Positions 51,105-62,202 of a stretch of 64,000 nt of DNA are shown one piece after another. Under the pieces are notes generated by a model. That model made no database searches. It saw only the letters and a list, made by a program, of their open reading frames with translations, and had not been told where the DNA came from. The translations under genes and the position numbers were made by a program. The stretch comes from Limnohabitans sp. (GTDB lineage Bacteria; Pseudomonadota; Gammaproteobacteria; Burkholderiales; Burkholderiaceae_C). Within the stretch, counting starts at the first letter, position 1. Every line of letters begins with the position of its first letter. Location: assembly GCF_023910625.1 (NCBI RefSeq), contig NZ_JAAVVW010000003.1:1240001-1304000 (forward strand). The letters are read 5' to 3'.

Positions 51105-53360
51105 ATGCATGACGCGATCGTGATCGGCTCGGGTATCGGCGGCATGACCGCCGCAGGTCTACTGGCGGGTGTGGCCGGGAAGAAGGTGCTGGTGCTGGAG
51201 AAGCACACGGAGCCCGGCGGCCTAACGCACGTGTTCAGGCGCGACGGTGCGTCCTGGGACGTGGGCTTGCATTACGTTGGGGAGGTGGAGCCGGGTTCCC
51301 AAGGGCGGGCGTTCTTCGATTACCTTTCCGGTGGCGAACTGCTGTGGACCCGCATGCCGGATCGCTTCGAGCGCTTCGTCTATCCCGGCATTGATATCTC
51401 GGTACCCTCGAATCCTGCGACTTATGAGCGCGTCCTGAGCGATAGGTTTCCGCAGGAAGCAGCAGCGATTCGTCGGTACTTCAAGGATGTTAAGCGAGCC
51501 AGACGCTGGGCGATCCTGGGCTTCATGCGCGGCATGGTGCCTCGGCCCGTGGAGCCTTTGCTTCGTTGGACACAGCGACTCACAGGCAGGCTCGCCAAGC
51601 GCACCACGGGTGCCGTGCTGGCCGCAAGATTCCGATCACCGGAACTGCGCGCCGTGCTGGCCAGCCAATGGGGCGACTATGGACTGCCGCCCTCACAAAG
51701 CGCGTTTGCCGTGCATGCCCAGATCGTCTCGCACTACCTGCAAGGCGCCTGGTACCCCGAGGGCGGTGCCGCGCGAATTGCGAGGACCTTCGAGAAAGGC
51801 ATCGAGCGGGCCGGTGGATCGATCCTGGTAGCGCAGGAAGTGTTGGAGATCCTCACCGACGGCAGCAAGGCGATCGGTGTGCGGGTACTTGATCGGCGTG
51901 GCCCGCTGCCGGTGGAGCGCGTCTACAAGGCCCCGATCGTGATCTCTGGCGCTGGTGCGGCCATCACCTTCGAGCGGCTCTTGCCGACGGAGGGCGAGAT
52001 CGGGACCAGGACAGCCGCCTTGCGCGGGGACATCCAGCAGCTAAGCGGCGGGCTCTCGGCGGTCACGCTGTACCTGCGACTCAAGGCCGATCCGCGGAGT
52101 ATCGGCGTGCAGGGCGAAAACCACTGGATCAACACCACCTTCGAACACGACGACACCACAGCCCAATCCCGCAGCGTGCTGGAGGGCTCCCCGCGCAGCA
52201 TCTATGTGTCGTTTCCGTCGATCAAGGCGAAGGACGAACAGTTCCACACGGCCGAGATCATTGCCTTCGTCGATGAGCGTGCCTTTGCCCAGTGGCGCGA
52301 TCGGCCCAAGGGTAATCGGGGGGCTGACTACTCAGCGCTCAAGCAACGAATCGGGGACGGTCTGCTGAGACTAGCCGATGCCCACATTCCGGGGCTGGCC
52401 GCGCTGGTGTCGTACACAGAACTGGCCACACCGCTGACGGTGGAGCACTACACCTCGCATCCAGGCGGGCGCTTCTACGGTTTGGCGGCCAGCCCGCAGC
52501 GCTATCGCTCCACGCAATTGGGGCCCAGCACGCCCATCGAAGGCCTGTACCTGGCAGGGCAGGATGCCGGCTGCCTGGGCATCTTCGGCGCCATGATGGG
52601 CGGCGTTGGGGCGGCTTGCCAAGCGCTGGGGACCAAAGGATTTCCGATGATTCAGGCGGCCATCAAGTCCGGCCCTGTAAGCACCCCCAGTTCTTCGTTG
52701 CCGCCACAGAAAAAGCGCGCGGTGCTCACCGCCAAGCGTGCCCTGACGCCTTCCATTTGGCATCTGGAGTTCGAGGTGACGGGCCCGGTCGAAGGCTATG
52801 CCCCCGGCCAGTTCGCGAGACTGCATGTGGGGAGCGGCGAATGGCGCGACTACTCCATCGCGGGGCTCGAGGGACAGCGGGTGCGCTTTCTGATCAGCAC
52901 GCGTACCGGCGGCCATGGCTCGCGGTTTGTTCAAGGTGCCTCTGTTGGCACCGCCACGGAAGTCGAGCTTCCGTTGGGGCAGTACACGCTTGAGCGATCG
53001 GGCAGACGGCGGGTGTTCATCGCCACTGGCACGGGACTGGCGCCGTTTCTACCAATGTTCGAGTCGCTCCAAGCGGCAGGTACGCTCGACGAAGCTGTTC
53101 TGCTGTTCGGCTACCGAACCCGGGAAGAGGACATCACCGCCGAGGGCACAGTGCTACCAGGCAGGGTGATCCGTTGCGTCAGTCAGGACGAAGCTCCTGC
53201 GGACGGATACCGTGGCCGGGTGACAGCGGCGCTGAAGAACTTGGATTTCGATCCCGAGACCACGGACTTCTACCTCTGTGGGTCATCGGGGATGGTGGCA
53301 GATGGCAGAGCTGTACTGGAGGCCCGTGGAGCGAGACATCTGCATGCGGAGAGCTTCTGA
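51105..53360 (+). CDS. fusion of a CrtI/retinol-saturase-type FAD oxidoreductase with an FNR-like reductase domain
   Basis: A 751-residue two-module flavoprotein. Residues 1-520 match the phytoene desaturase/RetSat family: dinucleotide fold VIGSGIGGMTAAG (6-18), EKHTEPGGLTH and C-terminal LYLAGQDAGCLGIFGAMMGG. Residues about 532-751 are a ferredoxin-NADP+ reductase-type module: FAD loop RDYSIAG (about 579), NAD(P) loop GTGLAPF (about 640) and FYLCGSSGMV. The reductase part probably passes electrons from NAD(P)H to the first flavin, making a self-sufficient saturase/desaturase. The ATG at 51105 has AAGGAG at good distance; the ATG six bases upstream does not. A divergent TetR gene probably controls it. 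Confidence 0.85.
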   Translation: MHDAIVIGSGIGGMTAAGLLAGVAGKKVLVLEKHTEPGGLTHVFRRDGASWDVGLHYVGEVEPGSQGRAFFDYLSGGELLWTRMPDRFERFVYPGIDISVPSNPATYERVLSDRFPQEAAAIRRYFKDVKRARRWAILGFMRGMVPRPVEPLLRWTQRLTGRLAKRTTGAVLAARFRSPELRAVLASQWGDYGLPPSQSAFAVHAQIVSHYLQGAWYPEGGAARIARTFEKGIERAGGSILVAQEVLEILTDGSKAIGVRVLDRRGPLPVERVYKAPIVISGAGAAITFERLLPTEGEIGTRTAALRGDIQQLSGGLSAVTLYLRLKADPRSIGVQGENHWINTTFEHDDTTAQSRSVLEGSPRSIYVSFPSIKAKDEQFHTAEIIAFVDERAFAQWRDRPKGNRGADYSALKQRIGDGLLRLADAHIPGLAALVSYTELATPLTVEHYTSHPGGRFYGLAASPQRYRSTQLGPSTPIEGLYLAGQDAGCLGIFGAMMGGVGAACQALGTKGFPMIQAAIKSGPVSTPSSSLPPQKKRAVLTAKRALTPSIWHLEFEVTGPVEGYAPGQFARLHVGSGEWRDYSIAGLEGQRVRFLISTRTGGHGSRFVQGASVGTATEVELPLGQYTLERSGRRRVFIATGTGLAPFLPMFESLQAAGTLDEAVLLFGYRTREEDITAEGTVLPGRVIRCVSQDEAPADGYRGRVTAALKNLDFDPETTDFYLCGSSGMVADGRAVLEARGARHLHAESF

Positions 53361-53476
53361 CTGGCGCGCATACCCAGGCTGCCCAACTTGGCATGCACCC
53401 CGCCTCAGTCGGGGTTGATTGCATCCAGCGGCCCACCCTGCTGAGAAAAGCGCTCAAGCCGCCGGTATGAACCTGT

Positions 53477-53842
53477 ATGAAATCACCACGTACAGACATC
53501 AAGGCACAAGCCCATCGCCCAACTAACTCTACTGCGACGCCGCGGTCTGAAAGCACCCGCGACGTGCTGGATGTCCTTGAGAACGGCATCGCCAAAACGG
53601 GAGCCAAGGAGACCGAGCCAGAGCCACTCCCCAGATTTGCAGAAGTGCCGGCTGAACCCCGCCGAGAACTACTGACCGAAAAAATGCTTGCCGATCGCTG
53701 GGTGTGCTCCGTCGCGCGGCTTCAGCGCTGGCGCACTGTCGGCGAAGGGCCGCCATATTTGAAGATCGTGGGGAAGGTGTTGTACCGGACCAAAGACATT
53801 GAGGCCTACGAGGAAGCCAGCTTGGTCCGGAAGGTGTTCTAG
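53477..53842 (+). CDS. excisionase-like small DNA-binding protein
   Basis: A 121-residue protein with a polar, disordered first half and a C-terminal winged-helix/AlpA-like module (LLTEKMLADRWVCSVARLQR, then GPPYLKIVGKVLYRTKDIEA) of the MerR/excisionase kind used by integrative elements. It lies 71 bases from the 3' end of tRNA-Ser(CGA), a typical att position. No integrase gene is in the window, so it is probably a leftover of a former island or an accessory factor of one. A metabolic regulator is less likely. Confidence 0.65.
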   Translation: MKSPRTDIKAQAHRPTNSTATPRSESTRDVLDVLENGIAKTGAKETEPEPLPRFAEVPAEPRRELLTEKMLADRWVCSVARLQRWRTVGEGPPYLKIVGKVLYRTKDIEAYEEASLVRKVF

Positions 53843-53879
53843 GCGTACCCCCTGGCAGGCCCCGAACGGATTGGAAATT

Positions 53880-53907
53880 GTTCGAACGACTTAGATTCAG
53901 TTCGAAC
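53880..53907. repeat. paired TTCGAAC repeats beside tRNA-Ser (att-like)
   Basis: GTTCGAAC occurs at 53880-53887 and 53900-53907, 20 bases apart. The same TTCGAA core is the T-loop of the neighbouring tRNA at 53931. This could be the remains of an attachment site, but no extended identity with the tRNA 3' end is seen. Confidence 0.35.
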
Positions 53908-53913
53908 TAATCT

Positions 53914-54003
53914 TGGCGGAGGAGGAGGGATTCGAACCCTCGGTAGTGTTGCCACTACGCCTGATTTCGAGTCAGGTACATTCGACCACTCTGCCACCCC
54001 TCC
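53914..54003 (-). tRNA. tRNA-Ser(CGA)
   Basis: A 90-base class II tRNA with encoded CCA. The acceptor stem is GGAGGGG pairing with CTCCTCC (one G-T pair), discriminator G. The anticodon loop CTCGAAA carries CGA (53967-53969), which reads UCG serine codons. A long variable arm (GTAGTGGCAACACTAC) and the T-loop TTCGAAT are present. serS lies 520 bases downstream on the same strand orientation. Confidence 0.95.
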
Positions 54004-54039
54004 TGAGATTTGTCGAAGAAGTGATTCTAGCAGAGCCCT

Positions 54040-54492
54040 TCAGGGCTTTTTCGGCACCATGACCGCTGCATTGCGTGGTGCCATCGTCAAAGAAACGCTG
54101 CCGCCCATCATGCCGCCGTCCACCAACTCGAATGTCGCCGTGCGCTCTTGCCGGGTCATGACCAGGAAACTGTTTTTGCCACGCACCGCCGACACCACGG
54201 TCCAGCCCTGCGCTGGGTAAGTTTCTAGGAAAAATCGGTAGGCCGCATCCACATCACGCCCCACATCCAACATCACGCGGCCCACCCAATTGTCGCCAGC
54301 GCCAATGATCAAGGACTGATCCGCACGGATGACAGCACCTGGAGGCAAAGGCAATTGCCCGAGCAATTGCACCGGGTTTTGCAGCTTACCGTCAGGCCCC
54401 ACGGCCACTGAAGTCGAGCTGCCCGTGTTGGCACAAGCTGCCAAGGCTGCAGTCACCAGAAGAGTCCACAAAACACGATGCATGCCATTCAT
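54040..54492 (-). CDS. conserved lipoprotein of unknown function
   Basis: A 150-residue exported protein with a lipoprotein signal (LLVTAALAACANTG; the Cys in LAAC would be lipidated). The mature domain (AYRFFLETYPAQGWTVVSAV, then SVSLTMAPR near the end) resembles small envelope proteins that follow cell-envelope genes, but I do not recognise the family. The ATG at 54492 has AGGAG seven bases before it. It follows serS on the same strand by 28 bases and may be co-transcribed. Confidence 0.78.
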   Translation of the reverse strand: MNGMHRVLWTLLVTAALAACANTGSSTSVAVGPDGKLQNPVQLLGQLPLPPGAVIRADQSLIIGAGDNWVGRVMLDVGRDVDAAYRFFLETYPAQGWTVVSAVRGKNSFLVMTRQERTATFELVDGGMMGGSVSLTMAPRNAAVMVPKKP

Positions 54493-54520
54493 CAACGCAC
54501 TCCTGGTGAATTTAGAAAAA

Positions 54521-56797
<2,277 letters not shown>

Positions 56798-56798
<1 letters not shown>

Positions 56799-57241
56799 CA
56801 CAGCACTCCAATCAGTTCAATTTCAAAGGTCACAGGCTGACCGGCCAAGGGGTGGTTGAAGTCAAACTTCACCGCACCCTCCGTGTTCACTTCCAGCACC
56901 GTGCCCGCATACGAACCCAAGCCATCGGGCGTGGGGAATTGCACCACATCGCCTGCCACATATTTTTCAGTCGGATCACCCAATTCGTTCAGCAACTTGC
57001 GGGCCACCCATTGCTGCATGTCGGCAATGCGTTCGCCAAAAGCTTCGCCGGCCGGAATCTCCATCACCACTCGGGTGCCTTCGGCCAAGCCCAACAAGCG
57101 CTGCTCGAGGGCGGGCGACAAGGTGCCCGAGCCCAGCGACAGGGTGGCGGGCTTTTCATGGAAAGTGTTGATGATGTCGCCCTGCGGCCCGGCCAGGCGG
57201 TAGTGAAGCGTCAAAAAAGAGGCGGGTTCGACAATGGGCAT
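56798..57241 (-). CDS. fkpB: FKBP-type peptidyl-prolyl cis-trans isomerase FkpB/SlpA
   Basis: A 147-residue FKBP fold protein of the SlpA type (FLTLHYRLAGPQGDIINTF; LGSGTLSPALEQRLLGL; GEAFGERIADMQQWV). It acts as folding catalyst and chaperone. It lacks the His-rich tail of SlyD at 24211. The ATG at 57241 is used; a GTG seven codons upstream is possible. Translation is coupled to ispH by a one-base overlap. Confidence 0.92.
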
Positions 57242-57371
57242 AAGGGTTTTCTGGAATGCCACCAGGGCGGCGAAACAGGCATAAAGAAGGGGCTATTGTA
57301 AAAAGTCCGGCCAACCCGTCCCGTCAAAGGGGCAAGCTTGGCCGAATGCGGGACCTGGGAGGGGCCTCAAC

Positions 57372-58043
57372 ATGAGCATCAAAGACTTGCCAGCCGATGC
57401 GCGGCCGCGCGAAAAACTGCTCGCCCGTGGCCCGCAGGCCCTGAGCGATGTGGAGTTGCTGGCCATCTTGCTGCGCACCGGCATGGCGGGCAAAAACGTG
57501 TTCCAGCTGTCCGAAGAACTGCTGGGGCCGGACGGCATCGCGGGCTTGCTGCAGGCCACGGCGCAGTCACTCCAATTGGTCAAGGGTCTGGGTCCGGCCA
57601 AACAGGCCGAGCTGCTGGCCGTGTTCGAGCTGGCCCGCCGGGCCTTGAGCCAGCGCCTGAAAGAGCGCGAGGCATTCCAAACGCCCAACGCCGTCAAACA
57701 GTATTTGCAGCTGCAACTGGCCCATAAAAACCACGAAGTCTTTGCGGTGCTGTTTCTGGACAGCCAAAACCGCATGCTGGCCATGGAAGAGCTTTTTAGG
57801 GGCACGCTCAGCCAGACCAGCGTTTACCCGCGCGAAGTGGTCATGCGCGCCCTGCACCACCAGGCCGCCGCTGTGGTGCTGTCGCACAACCACCCCAGCG
57901 GCTCGGTCCAGCCCAGCCGGGCCGACGAGCACCTGACCCAGACCCTCAAAGCTTCACTCGCACTGGTGGATGTGCGCGTGCTCGACCACATCATCGTGGG
58001 GCAAGGACAGGCACTGTCGATGGCCGAATCAGGATTGATGTGA
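57372..58043 (+). CDS. radC: RadC-family JAB-domain protein
   Basis: A 223-residue protein with an N-terminal helix-hairpin-helix part ([20 protein letters not shown]) and a C-terminal JAMM metal site: HNHPSG (175-180) with the downstream SRADEHLT Asp. The family was once linked to DNA repair, but the biochemical role is unsettled. It is divergent from the fkpB-ispH-serS unit across 130 bases. Confidence 0.92.
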   Translation: MSIKDLPADARPREKLLARGPQALSDVELLAILLRTGMAGKNVFQLSEELLGPDGIAGLLQATAQSLQLVKGLGPAKQAELLAVFELARRALSQRLKEREAFQTPNAVKQYLQLQLAHKNHEVFAVLFLDSQNRMLAMEELFRGTLSQTSVYPREVVMRALHHQAAAVVLSHNHPSGSVQPSRADEHLTQTLKASLALVDVRVLDHIIVGQGQALSMAESGLM

Positions 58044-58085
58044 GGGTCGGTAAACTCATGGATTTACACCAACACCCTGCGGCCC

Positions 58086-59084
58086 ATGTCCCACTACCAC
58101 CTCTACGCCATCGGCAACGCCCTGGTCGACACCGAATACGAAGTCTCTGACGCCTTGCTGCACACCATGGGCGTGAGCAAACGCCACATGACCCTGATCG
58201 ACACCCCCCAACGCGCCGAACTGCTCACCCATGTGCAAGGCCTGCACGCCCGGCGCACCGGTGGCGGCTCAGCGGGCAACACCGTGGTGGCACTGGCCCA
58301 ATTGGGCGGCAAAGCGTTTTATTCGTGCCGTGTGGCCGACGATGAACTGGGCGCTTTTTACAGCCAAGACCTGCAAGCCAACGGCGTGGCCACCAACCTG
58401 ACCCACACACAGGCGAAAGAAGGCCAAACCGGCAGCTGCATGGTGCTGGTCACCCCCGACGCCGAGCGCAGCATGTGCACTTTTTTAGGTGCCACCTCGC
58501 AGCTGGACGCCAGCTCTTTGCATCCGCAAGACATCGCCAAGTCCAAAATTTATTACATGGAAGGCTATCTGGCCGCATCGCCCAGTGGCCTCGAAGCCGC
58601 TGTTCAAGGTCGCCAGATTGCCATCGAGCACCAAGTGGCCACGGCCCTCACCCTCAGTGATGTCAGCATGATCAACTTCTGCCGCGCAGGCCTAGAAGCC
58701 ATGATCGGCAACGGCCTGGTCTATTTGTTTGCCAACGAAGAAGAAGCGCAAACCTGGTGTGGCACCACCGAGCTGGACGCCATCATTGGCCAGCTTTCGG
58801 CTTTGGCCAAAACCGTGTGCCTGACGCGAGGCGCTAAAGGCTGCATCGTGATTCAAGGCAACCAGCGCATCGAAGTGCCCGCCGTGCCCGCCCAAGCGGT
58901 GGACACCAACGGCGCTGGCGACATGTTTGCCGGGGCCTTCTTGTACGGGATCACGCATGGCCAAACGCCATCCGAGGCAGCTGCGCTGGCCAACCGCACG
59001 GCCGCCGCCGTGGTCAGCCAACATGGCAACCGCTTGACGGCGGTTCAGATGCAGCAAATCCACGCCGACTTCCTGAAGGCCTGA
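58086..59084 (+). CDS. PfkB-family carbohydrate/nucleoside kinase, adenosine-kinase-like
   Basis: A 332-residue sugar/nucleoside kinase. The two PfkB signatures are GGGSAGNTVVALAQLGGKAF (about 59-78) and AVDTNGAGDMFAGAFLYG, with the catalytic Asp in TNGAGDMF. Overall it resembles adenosine kinases of proteobacteria, but a ribokinase or other sugar specificity cannot be excluded. It begins 42 bases after radC on the same strand. Confidence 0.87.
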   Translation: MSHYHLYAIGNALVDTEYEVSDALLHTMGVSKRHMTLIDTPQRAELLTHVQGLHARRTGGGSAGNTVVALAQLGGKAFYSCRVADDELGAFYSQDLQANGVATNLTHTQAKEGQTGSCMVLVTPDAERSMCTFLGATSQLDASSLHPQDIAKSKIYYMEGYLAASPSGLEAAVQGRQIAIEHQVATALTLSDVSMINFCRAGLEAMIGNGLVYLFANEEEAQTWCGTTELDAIIGQLSALAKTVCLTRGAKGCIVIQGNQRIEVPAVPAQAVDTNGAGDMFAGAFLYGITHGQTPSEAAALANRTAAAVVSQHGNRLTAVQMQQIHADFLKA

Positions 59085-59093
59085 GCATCACCA

Positions 59094-59279
59094 AATCCTC
59101 CTTCTGGTCTCCGGTGATCTCGATAAAGCATTCGTCATCAGCGCCAAGCGACTGGGCCGTCATTCGATGGTCGGCGAGCGCCATGCCATAGCTATCGCCC
59201 GAACGGTTGCGGCTTGGCTCTCACCGATCAGCCAGAAACTGGGTCCATCTGAGCTGCTTGAGGCCTCGTTGATCGGTCT
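59094..59279 (+). other. coding-like remnant of unknown origin
   Basis: One plus-strand frame reads as plausible protein (LLLVSGDLDKAFVISAKRLG, then GERHAIAIARTVAAWLS) between the kinase gene and rfbC, but has no start and ends in the rfbC antisense. I do not recognise it. It may be the tail of a lost gene. Confidence 0.35.
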
Positions 59280-59789
59280 TCAGGCGAACTTGTCGGCCTC
59301 GGCCAAGCCCACGGCTGCTGCGTCCTTGGCTGCCAGCAGCGGTTGTCCTGTCATCGGCCAAACAATGCCCACCAAGGGGTCGTCCCAGCGCAAACTGCGC
59401 TCGTGGGCGGGGTACCAGTAATCGGTGGTTTTGTACAAAAATTCAGCCGATTCACTGAGCACCACAAAGCCGTGCGCAAAACTCGGAGGCACCCACAACT
59501 GCTGGTGTTTTTGGGCATCCAGATACACCCCAACCCATTGGCCAAAAGTGGCCGAGCTTTGGCGCAGGTCCACCGCCCCATCGAACACCTGGCCTTGCAC
59601 CACCCGCACCAGCTTGCCCTGCGGGCACTGGATCTGGTAATGCAAGCTGCGCAACACGCCTTGGGCCGACTTGCTGTGGTTGTCCTGCACAAAGGGCAAG
59701 TCAACGCCTGTTTTAACGGCAAAGTCGCGTTGATTGAAGGACTCAAAAAAGAACCCACACGCATCACCAAAGACCTGTGGCTCCAACAA
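59280..59789 (-). CDS. rfbC: dTDP-4-dehydrorhamnose 3,5-epimerase, start codon unclear
   Basis: RfbC/RmlC epimerises the keto-sugar intermediate of dTDP-rhamnose synthesis for surface polysaccharide. Conserved parts are DARGFF-like DACGFFFESFNQ, QDNHSKSAQGVLRSLHYQ (active His in RSLHYQ) and WVPPSFAHGFVVLSESAEFL. The homologous N-terminus VTPTAIPEVLLLEPQ is visible up to 59819, but a TAA precedes it and it contains no ATG or GTG. Only TTG codons at 59789/59792 or a rare ATT at 59804 could start it. It may be damaged at the 5' end. rfbA lies upstream on the same strand. Confidence 0.82.
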   Translation of the reverse strand: MLEPQVFGDACGFFFESFNQRDFAVKTGVDLPFVQDNHSKSAQGVLRSLHYQIQCPQGKLVRVVQGQVFDGAVDLRQSSATFGQWVGVYLDAQKHQQLWVPPSFAHGFVVLSESAEFLYKTTDYWYPAHERSLRWDDPLVGIVWPMTGQPLLAAKDAAAVGLAEADKFA

Positions 59790-59942
59790 TAAAACTTCAG
59801 GAATGGCAGTGGGTGTGACTTAATAAGGCATAAATTGGTGTTCTGCAGGTCGGCCTAAAGGCTCAAAAAAGAGTTAAAAATCCGGAACTTGCCCGACAAG
59901 AGGCCCCTGTAAGCAACGCCCCTCAGTGCAATGCCGGCGAAC

Positions 59943-60815
59943 TCACTTAAGCAAGCCGAGCAGGTATTGCCCATAGCCATTCTTGGTCAAAGGCGCAGCC
60001 AGTTTTTGCAGGGCAGCGGCGTCTATCCATTGTTGATGAAAAGCAATTTCTTCAGGGCAAGCCACCATCAAACCCTGGCGTTTTTGCAGGGTGGCGATGA
60101 AGCCCGCAGCCTCCAGCAAACTGTCGTGGGTGCCTGTGTCCAACCAGGCATAGCCGCGCCCCATGATCTCGACATTGAGCTGACCCAGTTCCAGGTAGCG
60201 TTTGTTAACGTCGGTGATCTCCAATTCGCCACGGGCTGAAGGCTGGATGTCGGCGGCGATGTCACACACTTGGCTGTCGTAAAAATACAGGCCTGTGACC
60301 GCGTAATTGCTCTTGGGGGCCTTGGGCTTTTCTTCGATCGACAAGGCGCGCGACTGGCCATCAAAATCAACTACGCCATAACGTTCGGGATCGTGCACAT
60401 GGTAGGCAAATACGCTGGCTCCCTGGTCACGCACGTTGGCGCTGCCCAGCAGTTTGACCAAGTCATGACCATAAAAAATATTGTCGCCCAACACCAAAGC
60501 GCTTGGGTCATGGCCCACAAATTCCTTGCCGATGATGAAGGCTTGCGCCAGCCCATCAGGGCTGGCTTGTACCGCATATTGAATGTTCATGCCCCACTGG
60601 CTGCCGTCGCCCAGCAACTCTACAAAACGCGGCGTGTCTTGCGGCGTGCTGATCAGCAACACATCGCGAATGCCCGCCAACATCAAGGTGGTGAGCGGGT
60701 AATACACCATGGGCTTGTCGTACACCGGCATGAGCTGTTTGCTCACCGCCTGGGTCACGGGGTACAGGCGGGTGCCGGAGCCGCCTGCGAGGATGATGCC
60801 TTTGCGCTTGTTCAT
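59943..60815 (-). CDS. rfbA: glucose-1-phosphate thymidylyltransferase
   Basis: RfbA/RmlA joins glucose 1-phosphate and dTTP to dTDP-glucose, the first step of dTDP-rhamnose synthesis. The nucleotide-binding start [20 protein letters not shown] is present, with [12 protein letters not shown] and [18 protein letters not shown]. The length of 290 residues is normal. rfbC follows after about 150 bases; rfbB and rfbD are not in the window. It is divergent from hemE. Confidence 0.95.
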   Translation of the reverse strand: MNKRKGIILAGGSGTRLYPVTQAVSKQLMPVYDKPMVYYPLTTLMLAGIRDVLLISTPQDTPRFVELLGDGSQWGMNIQYAVQASPDGLAQAFIIGKEFVGHDPSALVLGDNIFYGHDLVKLLGSANVRDQGASVFAYHVHDPERYGVVDFDGQSRALSIEEKPKAPKSNYAVTGLYFYDSQVCDIAADIQPSARGELEITDVNKRYLELGQLNVEIMGRGYAWLDTGTHDSLLEAAGFIATLQKRQGLMVACPEEIAFHQQWIDAAALQKLAAPLTKNGYGQYLLGLLK

Positions 60816-60961
60816 GGCTTATTTTAGGTGACCTCATCCGGCACCGAAAAATCATGCAGGCACAGACTGCTCTTATTCAAGATGCAAGACTATCGCACAG
60901 GCTCGAACGTCCGTGACGACTTGTGCTGGACCAGACCTAATCCGCCTGCGAAAATGCCTGA

Positions 60962-62104
60962 ATGATGTCAAGCCCCAACGCCACATCCTCCTCGTCGACT
61001 TTCACCCCCCTGCAAAACGACAGCTTCTTGCGCGCCTGCCTGCGCCAAGCCACTGACCACACCCCCGTCTGGCTCATGCGCCAAGCCGGTCGCTATTTGC
61101 CCGAGTACTGCGCCACCCGCGCCAAAGCCGGCAGCTTCATGGGCCTGGCCACCAACGTGGACTTCGCCACCGAAGTGACCTTGCAGCCCCTGGACCGTTA
61201 CCCGCTGGACGCGTCCATCCTGTTCAGCGACATCTTGACCGTGCCCGACGCCATGGGCCTGGGCTTGTCGTTTGCCCAGGGCGAAGGCCCCCGCTTTGCC
61301 AAAAACGTGCGCGACGAAGCCGCCGTGGCCGAGCTGGCCGTGCCCGACATGAACAAGCTGCGCTACGTCTTCGATGCCGTCACCAGCATCCGCAAAGCGC
61401 TGAACGGCCGCGTGCCCCTGATTGGCTTTTCCGGCAGCCCCTGGACGCTGGCGTGCTACATGGTCGAAGGCGCGGGCTCTGACGACTACCGTCACGTCAA
61501 AACCCTGATGTACAGCCGCCCGGATTTGATGCACCGCATTTTGGCCATCAACGCCGACGCCGTGGCCCTGTACCTGAACACCCAAATCGAAGCCGGTGCC
61601 CAAGCGGTCATGGTGTTTGACAGCTGGGGCGGCGTGCTGGCCGATGGGGCCTTTCAGCAGTTCAGCCTGGCCTACACGGCCCGCGTGCTGAGCCAGCTCA
61701 AAACCGAGCACAACGGCCAACGCATCCCCAGCATCGTCTTCACCAAGGGCGGCGGCCTGTGGCTGCCCGAGATGGCGGGTTTGAACTGCGATGTGCTGGG
61801 CCTGGACTGGACCATGAACCTGGGCCGCGCCCGCGCCCTGGTGGGTGGCCCTGTGGGTGGCCCCGGCAAAGCGCTGCAAGGCAACATCGACCCGAACATC
61901 CTCTTTGCACCGCCCGCGCAGATCGCCACCGAGGTGCACCGCGTGCTGGACAGCTTTGGCACGCCGCACACCGACCGCAGCACCACAGGCCCCACGCACA
62001 TCTTCAACCTGGGCCACGGCATCAGCCAATTCACCCCGCCCGAGCATGTGACGGCGCTGGTCGAGGCGGTGCACAGCCATTCGAAGAAGTTACGGCACGG
62101 CTGA
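60962..62104 (+). CDS. hemE: uroporphyrinogen decarboxylase
   Basis: HemE removes four carboxyl groups from uroporphyrinogen III to give coproporphyrinogen III in haem synthesis. Conserved segments are [15 protein letters not shown] (active-site Arg), [14 protein letters not shown] and [16 protein letters not shown]. At 380 residues it has a short Ser/Thr-rich N-terminal extension. Two tandem ATGs (60962, 60965) could start it. It lies near the cytochrome c maturation genes ccmI/ccmH but on the opposite strand. Confidence 0.96.
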   Translation: MMSSPNATSSSSTFTPLQNDSFLRACLRQATDHTPVWLMRQAGRYLPEYCATRAKAGSFMGLATNVDFATEVTLQPLDRYPLDASILFSDILTVPDAMGLGLSFAQGEGPRFAKNVRDEAAVAELAVPDMNKLRYVFDAVTSIRKALNGRVPLIGFSGSPWTLACYMVEGAGSDDYRHVKTLMYSRPDLMHRILAINADAVALYLNTQIEAGAQAVMVFDSWGGVLADGAFQQFSLAYTARVLSQLKTEHNGQRIPSIVFTKGGGLWLPEMAGLNCDVLGLDWTMNLGRARALVGGPVGGPGKALQGNIDPNILFAPPAQIATEVHRVLDSFGTPHTDRSTTGPTHIFNLGHGISQFTPPEHVTALVEAVHSHSKKLRHG

Positions 62105-62202
62105 GCCACCTCTCATTGGACCCGCCAGGTCCGACCTATAGGGAATCACCACTGAACGGTGTGCTCGGTTTTGTGCAAGTTGGCCTTTGCCGGCACAGCA
62201 GC

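Noticed and set aside
53880..53940. CRISPR-like short repeats near tRNA-Ser
   Set aside because: Only two spaced 8-base copies and the tRNA T-loop; no array and no cas genes.
60968..62080. Minus-strand open frame of 370 codons over hemE
   Set aside because: Antisense shadow of hemE, whose family motifs are complete.
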